Shown one piece after another: positions 51,722 through 59,969 of a stretch of 64,000 nt of DNA. The translations under genes were made by a program, and so were the position numbers. How positions within the stretch are numbered: the stretch's first letter is position 1; each line of letters opens with the position of its first letter. The notes under the pieces are model-generated. The model had not been told where the DNA came from, did not search any database, and saw only the letters and a program-made list of their open reading frames with translations. Origin of the DNA: Streptomyces hundungensis (GTDB lineage: Bacteria; Actinomycetota; Actinomycetes; Streptomycetales; Streptomycetaceae); the NCBI RefSeq assembly GCF_003627815.1, contig NZ_CP032698.1, positions 6,386,001-6,450,000 of the forward strand, written 5' to 3'.

Positions 51722-53026
51722 GTGCGTTACGGACAGCGTGCCGGATGGGGAGTGATCGCCGCCGTCGTGGCGGTGGTGGCGGGGCTGCTGGGCGGAGGCG
51801 GCGTAGCTGACGCGGCCGGGGCCACCGCCTACCCGGCCCACCTGTCGTTGGAGGCGAGCTACGGCGCGGGCACCGTCACCAACGGCTGGGAGAGGGTCGA
51901 GCGCTTCCGCGACACCACAACGGGCTTCGCCGCGAGCGCCGCCGAGGGCTATCCGCCGGACGGCCGCGGCGACCAGGACGGGGTGCGCGTGACGTACTTC
52001 GGCGGTGTCGCGCGGCCGGCCTCCGACCGCTTCCTGCTGTACTCGGCGCCCGGCTGGAACACCGGCGCCCAGAGCGTTCCCGTGCTGCTCGTGCACGGCG
52101 CCAACGACACCGCGGACCGGGCCTGGGCCAACCCGGGGGAGTCCGGCGGCTACGGCTGCGGCGCCATGTCCTGCCCCTCCACCGGCCTGATGCAGTACCT
52201 GGCCGCCCGTGGCCGGCGCGTCTTCGCCATCGGCTTCGCCCACAAACAGGGCGACAACCTCATGCAGGCGCAAGCCGTCGGCGACGCGGTCGCCGCCATC
52301 AAGGCCAAGCTGGGCGTCGCCAAGGTCGACCTGGTCGGCTGGAGCAAGGGCGAGATGTCGGCCCGCGCCTATGTCTCGTCGCTGAAGCCCGCCTGGGGGC
52401 GGGCCTACGCCGGTGACGTACGGAAGCTGATCACGCTCGGCGGCCCCAACGGCGGTTACGACTACCCGTACGCCCACGGCTGGGCCCACGACTTCTCCAT
52501 CTGGCCCGAGTGCGGCGGCAAGATCAACGCGCCGTCCCCGCACTCCAGGATGACCTGTTACGGCACCTACACCGCGCACCCCGAGTACTCGATGACGCCG
52601 TCCGGTGGCTACGACGACTACCCGGGACAGCGCCAGATGCTGGCCCGCTGGGACGCGGTGTACGGCGTCGACCAGAGCGCCCAGGACTGGTACACCACCT
52701 ACTACGGAGGCCAGGGCTTCTACACCGCCGGAGACGGCATCCAAAAAGCGCTGGACAGCGGCTCCCTGGTGGCGCCTCTGCGGCGGGCGGGGGTTCCCGC
52801 GACCGTCACCACCTATCTGCTGGCGGGAGCCGCCCCCGACGTCATCGGCATCGTCAACGAGAACCGGGGCCCCAGCGACGGAGTCGTCTTCATCTCCAGC
52901 GCGCTGGACACGACCGGGATCGCCACCGTGGGCGCCACGGCCACCATCGCCGACGCCAACCACCTCGAACTCGGCTGGAACGGCACATCCACCGCCCAGG
53001 TCGCCGCCTGGCTCGCACTCCCCTGA
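51722..53026 (+). CDS. secreted lipase/esterase-like alpha/beta hydrolase
   Basis: 434 residues from a GTG start; signal peptide about 1-32. The alpha/beta-hydrolase elements are VLLVHGANDTADRAWANPG (oxyanion region, about 119-137) and the nucleophile elbow VGWSKGEMSARAY (Ser about 205). The tail DANHLELGWNG offers the active-site His. It resembles class 2 lipase-type secreted enzymes with a polyester or lipid substrate; not determined. It is the first of three co-directed hydrolase genes (10 bp then a TGATG overlap). Confidence 0.82.
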   Translation: MRYGQRAGWGVIAAVVAVVAGLLGGGGVADAAGATAYPAHLSLEASYGAGTVTNGWERVERFRDTTTGFAASAAEGYPPDGRGDQDGVRVTYFGGVARPASDRFLLYSAPGWNTGAQSVPVLLVHGANDTADRAWANPGESGGYGCGAMSCPSTGLMQYLAARGRRVFAIGFAHKQGDNLMQAQAVGDAVAAIKAKLGVAKVDLVGWSKGEMSARAYVSSLKPAWGRAYAGDVRKLITLGGPNGGYDYPYAHGWAHDFSIWPECGGKINAPSPHSRMTCYGTYTAHPEYSMTPSGGYDDYPGQRQMLARWDAVYGVDQSAQDWYTTYYGGQGFYTAGDGIQKALDSGSLVAPLRRAGVPATVTTYLLAGAAPDVIGIVNENRGPSDGVVFISSALDTTGIATVGATATIADANHLELGWNGTSTAQVAAWLALP

Positions 53027-53036
53027 GGAACCGTCG

Positions 53037-54092
53037 ATGCGCACTCTGCGAACCCGCCGCGTGGCCACGGCCCGCCTCACCCAGCAGATCCTGGAGACCG
53101 GGCCCGGCGCGGGGCCCCAGGACCCGGACGAGACCGTCGTGTTCGTCCACGGCAACGTCTCGTCCTCGGCGTTCTGGCAGGACACCCTGCTCGACCTGCC
53201 CGAGCGCTACCGGGCGATCGCGGTCGACCTGCGCGGTTTCGGCGGCACCGACCCGCTGCCCGTCGACGCGACCCGGGGGCTGCGCGACTACGCGGACGAC
53301 CTCGCGGCACTGCTCGACGCCCTCCATGTGGGCAGCGCACATCTGGTGGGCTGGTCCCTGGGGGGAGGCGTGGTGCTCCAGCAGCTGCGGGACCGGCCGT
53401 CCTCGGTGCGTTCCCTCACCCTCGTCAACCCGGTCTCGCCCTATGGATTCGGCGGCACCCGCGGCGAGGACGGACAGCTCAACTCGCCCGACGGGGCCGG
53501 TTCCGGCGGGGGCGCCGCCAACGCGGACTTCGTCCGGCTGCTGCGCGAGGGCGACCGGGGCGACGACTCCCCGCTCTCGCCCCGCCAGGTCCTGGCCACC
53601 TGTTACGTCAAGCCTCCGCTGCGCCCGGCCCGTGAGGACGAACTGGTGGCCGCCATGCTGACGACCCATGTGGGCGACGACCACTATCCGGGCGACAGCA
53701 CGGTGTGCGACACCTGGCCCGGCGTGGCACCCGGCGACCGGGGCGTGCTCAACTGCCTCGCCCCCACCCACTTCCGCCTCGACGACCTGCACACCCTGCC
53801 CGTCCTGCCGCCGGTGACCTGGATCCGCGGGGAGGACGACATCATCGTCTCCGACACCTCCCTCTTCGACCTCGCCCACCTCGGCGCGCTCGGCGTGGTG
53901 CCCGGCTGGGACGGCACCCCCGCCCAGCCGATGCTCGCCCAGACCCGCCACGCGCTGGGCCTTTACGCCCGGGCCGGCGGCAGGGTACGAGAGGTTGTGG
54001 TGCCCGGAGCCGGGCATGCGGTCCATGTCGAACGCCCCCGGGAATTCGGCGCGGCACTGCTCGAAACGCTGTCGGAAGGCGCACGCACCTGA
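53037..54092 (+). CDS. alpha/beta hydrolase
   Basis: 351 residues. The classical fold: FVHGNVSSSAFWQ oxyanion loop (about 36-48), LVGWSLGGGVVLQQL nucleophile elbow (Ser about 104), acid in WIRGEDDIIV and GAGHAVHVERP (His about 325). No signal peptide, so cytoplasmic. TGAGGAACC ahead of the ATG also spans the stop of the secreted hydrolase; the 3' end overlaps the next gene as TGATG. It may process products released by the secreted enzyme (inference from order). Confidence 0.88.
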   Translation: MRTLRTRRVATARLTQQILETGPGAGPQDPDETVVFVHGNVSSSAFWQDTLLDLPERYRAIAVDLRGFGGTDPLPVDATRGLRDYADDLAALLDALHVGSAHLVGWSLGGGVVLQQLRDRPSSVRSLTLVNPVSPYGFGGTRGEDGQLNSPDGAGSGGGAANADFVRLLREGDRGDDSPLSPRQVLATCYVKPPLRPAREDELVAAMLTTHVGDDHYPGDSTVCDTWPGVAPGDRGVLNCLAPTHFRLDDLHTLPVLPPVTWIRGEDDIIVSDTSLFDLAHLGALGVVPGWDGTPAQPMLAQTRHALGLYARAGGRVREVVVPGAGHAVHVERPREFGAALLETLSEGART

Positions 54093-55546
54093 TGGAACCC
54101 ATCCGTACGACCCGCCAGGGCGCGGTGCGAGGGCGGCTCGTCACCGATGACGTGGCCGCCTTCCTCGGCATACCGTTCGCCGCTCCCCCCTTCGGGGAGG
54201 CACGCTTTCGCGCACCGGGACCCGCCACCCCCTGGGACGGCGTACGCAACGCGCTCTCCTACGGCCCGGGCGTGCCCCGAGCCCCCTACGTGCCGCCCTT
54301 CGACGTCCTGCTCCCCGACGACGGGCCGCAGGGCGAGGACTGCCTCAACCTCAACGTCTGGACGCCGCACCCGGCCTCCGGGGGCGGCCTGCCGGTGATG
54401 GTGTGGATCCACGGCGGGGCCTTCGCCAACGGCTCCGGATCGGCCTCCGGCTATGACGGAACCGCCTTCGCGCGCGACGGCGTGGTGTACGTCAGCATCA
54501 ACTACCGGCTCGGCGCCGACGGCTTCCTGAGGCTGCCCGACCGGCCGGACAACCGCGGACTGCTCGACCAGATCGCCGCCCTGGAATGGGTCCGCGACAA
54601 CATCGACGCCTTCGGCGGCGACCCCGGCCAGGTGACCGTCTTCGGCGAGTCGGCGGGCGCCATGAGCATCGGCGCGCTGCTGTCGATGCCGCGCGCCCGC
54701 GGCCTGTTCCGCCGCGCGATCCTCCAGAGCGGCGCCGCCCACCACTTCCTGCGACCGGCCTCCGCCGATCTGATCACCGCCCGGCTCGCGGAGAAGCTGG
54801 GCATCGAGGCGACGGCCGAGGAGTTCGCCGCCGTCCCCCTGGAGGCCCTGCTGCCCGCCCAGGCCGAGCTGCGCGGCGAGATCGGCGCGCGCCCGGACCC
54901 CGCCCTGTGGGGCGAGGCGGCGCTCAACATGATGCCGTTCGAGCCCGTCCTGGACGAGCTGCCGCTGCCGTCGGCGGAGTGCGATGTGGACTTCATGACC
55001 GGCAGCAACCTCGAGGAGTACCGCCTCTTCCTGGTGCCGACCCGGCGCCTGGACGTCCTGTCGCAGGACAGGCTGCGCGCGGCCACCACGGCCTACGGCC
55101 TCGACCCCGACAAGACGCTGCCCGTGTACGCGGGCAACCGCCCGGACGCGTCGCCGGGTGAACTGTTCGACGCGGTCACCACCGACTGGTTCTACCGGAT
55201 CCCCGCCCTGCGCGTGGCGGAGGCCGTGCCCGGCACCCATGTGTACGAGTTCGCCCGGCGCTCCCCGGCCGTCGGCGGCCGGCTCGGCGCCTGCCACGCC
55301 TCCGAGCTCGCGTATGTCTTCGACCGGCTCGACGACCCCACCTACGCGCCGATCATCGGCGACCAGCCCTGGCAGCCCCTCGCGGACGCGATGCACAGCG
55401 CCTGGGTGGCCTTCGCGAAGACGGGTGACCCCGGCTGGGCGCCGTATGACCGCGAGACCCGCACCACCCGGGTCTTCGACACCGTCAGCGGGGTCGAGTC
55501 GGATCCCCGCGCCGAGGAACGTGCCTTGTGGGAGGGAGTGCGCTGA
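54092..55546 (+). CDS. type B carboxylesterase
   Basis: 484 residues from ATG 54092, inside TGATG overlapping the previous stop. The carboxylesterase/lipase type B family is shown by EDCLNLNVWTP (about 86-96), WIHGGAFANGSG oxyanion hole, and FGESAGAMSIGALL with the nucleophile Ser about 187. The catalytic His is in CHASELAYVFDRLDDP (about 401). It has no signal peptide. Family members hydrolyse esters of varied alcohols; the operon suggests degradation of an ester or polyester taken up from outside. Confidence 0.92.
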   Translation: MEPIRTTRQGAVRGRLVTDDVAAFLGIPFAAPPFGEARFRAPGPATPWDGVRNALSYGPGVPRAPYVPPFDVLLPDDGPQGEDCLNLNVWTPHPASGGGLPVMVWIHGGAFANGSGSASGYDGTAFARDGVVYVSINYRLGADGFLRLPDRPDNRGLLDQIAALEWVRDNIDAFGGDPGQVTVFGESAGAMSIGALLSMPRARGLFRRAILQSGAAHHFLRPASADLITARLAEKLGIEATAEEFAAVPLEALLPAQAELRGEIGARPDPALWGEAALNMMPFEPVLDELPLPSAECDVDFMTGSNLEEYRLFLVPTRRLDVLSQDRLRAATTAYGLDPDKTLPVYAGNRPDASPGELFDAVTTDWFYRIPALRVAEAVPGTHVYEFARRSPAVGGRLGACHASELAYVFDRLDDPTYAPIIGDQPWQPLADAMHSAWVAFAKTGDPGWAPYDRETRTTRVFDTVSGVESDPRAEERALWEGVR

Positions 55547-55644
55547 GGTCGTGGGGCCCATTGTCAGACCTCGCCCGTAAGGTCGTAGACCAGTCGCGGA
55601 TCACGCGACGGACCCGACCGTGCGGACGAAGGAGGTGACCGGCG

Positions 55645-58638
55645 GTGAACCGGCCGACACCGATGTGGCACCCCGAGCCCCGGCCCGCGCCCTCCTCGGG
55701 CCCAGCCCCCGCCCGCCGCGAGCGGTCCGCGCACGTCCACCGGCCGCCGGGGCCCGGCCAGAACCCCGCGCGGCCGCACGACGACCCGGTCGCACCGCGG
55801 CCCGCGGTGTCGGCCGCCGCGGTGTTCCTGCCCGCCGGGCTGCCCCGCGAGGGCAAGGTCGCGTTCTGGGATCCAAACCAGGGTCCGCTGCCCCAGGGGC
55901 CGCCCGGCGCCGAAGTGACCGAGCTGACCGTGGTGCGCCGCCACGGCGGGGGCGCCCGCAGCCGCAAGGTCGCGGCCGTCGTCCTGCCGGTCGCCGAAGC
56001 GCTCCCGCTGCTGGTCAAAGCCCGCCACCACCCCGCCGCGCACCCGGCGGCGGCCTGCTGGGGCGCCGCCGCGCTGCACGCCCTGCACCTCGTCGCGCGC
56101 GGCAGACTGCTGCCGGGCCTGACCTCCACGCACCACGACGCCTGGCGCGCGGGCCCCCTCGACGCCGACGACATCGCCCAGCTCCGCGCCATCGCCGCCG
56201 CCATGCCGTACGAGGCGTACGGCGTGCCCGTCCCCGGCCGCGGCGCACTCCAACTGCCGGAACCCGAGGCCCTGGTGCGGGCCTTCCTCGACGCGGTCGC
56301 CGACACCCTGCCGCGCACTCCGGCCGCCGCCCACGCCGCCGGGGCGCCCTTCGCGGCCACCGCCGCCCAGCACCTGCCGGCCGCCCGCGCCTGGGCCGCC
56401 GAGGCGGCAGCGGGGATGGACGCGGGCGTCCGGGTCTCGCTGCGTCTTGACCTCTCCGGCTACGAGCTGTTCGACACGGCGTCCGAGGAGGAGGGCGAGG
56501 CGCGACGGGCGGGCTCGGCCATCGTCCAGGTGCACAGCCTCGCCGACCCCACCCTGGTCGTCGACGCTGCCGCCCTCTGGTCGGACGACACGCCCGACCC
56601 CGGCTCCCGGGCCACAACGGCCGCCGCCGGAAGCGGAGTCGAGGCCTTCGGGCCGCGCGCCCGGATCGACGCGCTGCTCGCCCTGCGCCGCGCCGCCCGC
56701 GTCTGGCCCCCGCTCGGGCTGCTCCTGGAGCGCGGCGTCCCCGATGTGCTGCCGCTCACCGAGGACGAGCTGTACGAACTGCTCGGCGAGGCATCCGCGC
56801 GGCTGGCGGCGGCGGGCGTCACCGTCCACTGGCCCCGCGAGCTGGCCCGCACCCTCAGCGCCACCGCCGTGGTACGGCCGGCCCCCGGCTCGGCGACCGA
56901 CGGCACCTCCTTCTTCGACGCGGGAGAACTCCTCGCCTTCAACTGGCAGTTGGCGCTCGGCGACGAACCCCTCACCAACGCCGAGATGGATGTGCTCGCC
57001 GAGTCCCACCGCCCGATCGTGCGGCTGCGCGACCAGTGGGTCGTCGCCGACCCCGAGCTCGTCCGCAAGGCCAGAAAGCGCGACCTGGGCCTGCTCGACC
57101 CCGTGGACGCGCTGTCCGTCGCGCTCACCGGCACCGCCGAGGTCGACGGCGAGAGCGTCCAGGCGGTCCCGGCCGGCGCGCTCGCCCTGCTCCGCGACCG
57201 GCTCCTGGAGGGACCCGCGGCGGCCGAACAGCCACCGGGTCTGGACGCGACCCTGCGCGACTACCAACTGCGGGGCCTGGCCTGGCTCGACATGATGACG
57301 TCGATGGGGCTCGGCGGCTGCCTCGCCGACGACATGGGCCTTGGCAAGACGATCACCGTGATCGCCCTGCATCTGCGCCGGGCCCGCACCGAGCCCACCC
57401 TCGTCATCTGCCCGGCCTCCCTGCTCGGCAACTGGCAACGCGAGATCGCCCGGTTCGCGCCCGGCGTCCCGGTGCGCCGCTTCCACGGAAACAGCCGAAG
57501 TCTCGAGGGCAGCGCCGGCGGCTTCGTCCTCACCACGTACGCCACCATGCGCGGCAGCGCGCCCCAACTGGCCGAGCACACCTGGAACATGGTGGTCGCC
57601 GACGAGGCGCAGCACGTCAAGAACCCGTTCTCGGCGACCGCCAAGGCGCTGCGCACCATCCCCGCCCCGGCCAGGGTCGCCCTCACCGGCACCCCCGTGG
57701 AGAACAACCTCTCCGAACTGTGGGCGCTGCTCGACTGGACGACCCCCGGGCTGCTCGGCCCCCTCAAGGCGTTCCGGGCCCGGCACGCCCGCCTGGTGGA
57801 GAACGGCGAGGACGACGACGCGGCGGCCCGCCTCTCCCGCCTGGTGCGCCCGTTCCTGCTGCGCCGCAAGAAGTCCGACCCGGGCATCGTGCCCGAACTG
57901 CCGCCCAAGACCGAGACCGACCATCCGGTGGCGCTGACCCGTGAACAGGCCGCCCTCTACGAGGCGGTGGTCCGCGAGGTGATGGCGGCGGTCGAGGCAT
58001 CCGAAGGCATCGCGCGCCGCGCCCAGATCATGAAGCTGCTCACCGCCCTGAAGCAGATCTGCAACCACCCCGCCCAGTATCTGAAGGAGGACGCCCCGCG
58101 CCTGGCGTCCCGCTCGGGCAAGCTGGCCCTGCTCGACGAACTGGTCGACACCATCCTCAGTGAGGACGGCTCGGTCCTCGTCTTCACCCAGTACGTCGCG
58201 ATGGCCCGGCTGCTCGCCCGCCATCTCACCGCCCGCGGTGTGCCCTCCCAACTGCTGCACGGCGCAACGCCGGTGGCCGAACGGGACCGGCTGGTCGACG
58301 CCTTCCAGGACGGCGAGGTCCCCGTGTTCATCCTGTCCCTCAAGGCCGCCGGCACCGGCCTCAACCTCACCCGCGCCGGCCATGTCATCCACTACGACCG
58401 CTGGTGGAACCCGGCGGTCGAGGAACAGGCCACCGACCGCGCCTACCGCATCGGTCAGACCCAGCCGGTCCAGGTCCACCGACTGATCGCGGAGGGCACG
58501 GTGGAGGAGCGCATCGCCGAGATGCTGGAACAAAAACGCCGGCTGGCGGAGGCGGTTCTCGGCACCGGGGAGAGCGCCCTGACCGAACTCACCGACCGGG
58601 AACTGGCCGACCTGATCTCCCTGCGGAGGGCACCGTGA
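55645..58638 (+). CDS. SNF2-family DEAD/DEAH-box ATPase (HepA-like)
   Basis: 997 residues from a GTG start with GGAGG upstream; ATG 55663 is a second option. The N-terminal ~500 residues include a bacterial SNF2-associated domain. The motor has Walker A DDMGLGKTITV (about 562), VVADEAQHVKN (motif II DEAQ, Asp about 653) and LTGTPVENNLSELW (motif III). The C-terminal helicase domain ends in DRAYRIGQTQPVQVHRL (motif VI, about 932). It uses ATP to translocate on double-stranded DNA or remodel DNA-protein complexes. The stop overlaps the SWIM gene (GTGA). Confidence 0.94.
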   Translation: MNRPTPMWHPEPRPAPSSGPAPARRERSAHVHRPPGPGQNPARPHDDPVAPRPAVSAAAVFLPAGLPREGKVAFWDPNQGPLPQGPPGAEVTELTVVRRHGGGARSRKVAAVVLPVAEALPLLVKARHHPAAHPAAACWGAAALHALHLVARGRLLPGLTSTHHDAWRAGPLDADDIAQLRAIAAAMPYEAYGVPVPGRGALQLPEPEALVRAFLDAVADTLPRTPAAAHAAGAPFAATAAQHLPAARAWAAEAAAGMDAGVRVSLRLDLSGYELFDTASEEEGEARRAGSAIVQVHSLADPTLVVDAAALWSDDTPDPGSRATTAAAGSGVEAFGPRARIDALLALRRAARVWPPLGLLLERGVPDVLPLTEDELYELLGEASARLAAAGVTVHWPRELARTLSATAVVRPAPGSATDGTSFFDAGELLAFNWQLALGDEPLTNAEMDVLAESHRPIVRLRDQWVVADPELVRKARKRDLGLLDPVDALSVALTGTAEVDGESVQAVPAGALALLRDRLLEGPAAAEQPPGLDATLRDYQLRGLAWLDMMTSMGLGGCLADDMGLGKTITVIALHLRRARTEPTLVICPASLLGNWQREIARFAPGVPVRRFHGNSRSLEGSAGGFVLTTYATMRGSAPQLAEHTWNMVVADEAQHVKNPFSATAKALRTIPAPARVALTGTPVENNLSELWALLDWTTPGLLGPLKAFRARHARLVENGEDDDAAARLSRLVRPFLLRRKKSDPGIVPELPPKTETDHPVALTREQAALYEAVVREVMAAVEASEGIARRAQIMKLLTALKQICNHPAQYLKEDAPRLASRSGKLALLDELVDTILSEDGSVLVFTQYVAMARLLARHLTARGVPSQLLHGATPVAERDRLVDAFQDGEVPVFILSLKAAGTGLNLTRAGHVIHYDRWWNPAVEEQATDRAYRIGQTQPVQVHRLIAEGTVEERIAEMLEQKRRLAEAVLGTGESALTELTDRELADLISLRRAP

Positions 58639-59879
58639 ACCCCCGCGCACCTCTGCGCACCCCGCGCCACGACGACCGCCGCCGTACCTACCCCGCGCTC
58701 GGCGCCCGCTCGGAGCGGACCGGGACCTGGTGGGGCGACGCCTGGGTGGAGGCCCTGGAGGACCTCGCCCTCGACCCCGCCCGGCTCGCCCGCGGGCGTG
58801 CCTACGCCGAAGCCGGCCAGGTCGACGCGATCACCGTCACCCCGGGCCGGATCACCGCCTACGTCCACGGCTCCAGGCCCCGCCCCTACCGTACGGAGCT
58901 GCGGCTGCGCACCCTGCCCGAGCAGGCGTGGGAGGACTTCCTCGACACCGCGGCCGGGGAGCCGGCCCACATCGCGGCCCTGCTCGACAAGGATCTGCCG
59001 CAGGCCCTGGCCGACGAGGCGGCGCTGCTGCCCGGGTCGGGCGATCTGATCCCCGACTGCTCGTGCCCCGACGACGGTTTTCCCTGCAAGCACGCGGCGG
59101 CGCTCTGCTATCAGGCCGCCCGCCTGCTGGACGAGGATCCGTTCGTGCTGTTGCTGATGCGCGGGCGGGGCGAGCAGGAAGTCCTCGCCGCGCTCACCCG
59201 GCGCAACGCCACCCGCATGGCGGTGGAGCGTCCCGCCCCGCCGCCCCAACTCCCCACCGTCCAGGCCCGGATGGCCGTCCAGCCTCGCACGCTGCCGCCC
59301 CTCCCACCCCCCTTCCCCACACCCGCCCGGCCGGGCCACCCGCCCGCCTTCCCCGATGTGCGGGGCGGCCCCGACCCGCTCTCCCTGGACCTCCTCGCCA
59401 CCGAGGCGGCCATCCGCGCCCACACCCTGCTGACCACCGGACAGGACCCGATCGCCCCGCTGACCACCTGGCAGGACGCGGTCCGTCTCGCCGCCGCGCA
59501 CCCGGGCTCCGGCCTCACCTCGGCCACCCGAGCCCTCTACACCGCGCTGACCCGGGCCACCGACCGCACCCCCACCGACCTGGCCCGCGCGGTGGCCGCC
59601 TGGCGCCAGGGCGGCATCGAGGCGCTCGCCGTCCTCGAATCGCCCTGGGACCCACCGGCCGGCCCCTTCGACCGGGCCCGTCCGGCGCTGAGCGCCGCGG
59701 GCTTCCCCGGCTTCCGCCCCCACCGCAACCGCCTGTCCACGCCCACCGTCCAGCTCCGCTACGGCCGCGACGGCCTCTGGTACGGCTACGAGTCGGACGC
59801 CGGCCGGGACGACTGGTGGCCGCGCGGCACCCCCGACGCGGACCCGGTGGGGGCGCTCACCGCCCGCCTCGGCGGCTGA
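58635..59879 (+). CDS. SWIM zinc-finger protein
   Basis: 414 residues from GTG 58635, which overlaps the SNF2 stop as GTGA. The SWIM motif is CSCPDDGFPCKHAAALCY (about 142-159; Cx C x(n) C x H). SWIM domains bind DNA or proteins, and a SNF2-SWIM pair is a recurring bacterial neighbourhood. The N-terminal WWGDAWVEALEDLALDPARLARGRAYA segment is common to the group. Its tight coupling suggests it loads or guides the SNF2 ATPase. Confidence 0.92.
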   Translation: MNPRAPLRTPRHDDRRRTYPALGARSERTGTWWGDAWVEALEDLALDPARLARGRAYAEAGQVDAITVTPGRITAYVHGSRPRPYRTELRLRTLPEQAWEDFLDTAAGEPAHIAALLDKDLPQALADEAALLPGSGDLIPDCSCPDDGFPCKHAAALCYQAARLLDEDPFVLLLMRGRGEQEVLAALTRRNATRMAVERPAPPPQLPTVQARMAVQPRTLPPLPPPFPTPARPGHPPAFPDVRGGPDPLSLDLLATEAAIRAHTLLTTGQDPIAPLTTWQDAVRLAAAHPGSGLTSATRALYTALTRATDRTPTDLARAVAAWRQGGIEALAVLESPWDPPAGPFDRARPALSAAGFPGFRPHRNRLSTPTVQLRYGRDGLWYGYESDAGRDDWWPRGTPDADPVGALTARLGG

Positions 59880-59969
59880 CGGCGGAGCGCCCCGCTGGAA
59901 GGGGGCCGACTGGGCGGGGCGGTCGGGCGGGGCCCCCGGGAGGGGCGGCCGGGGGGCCGACCGGGGCCG

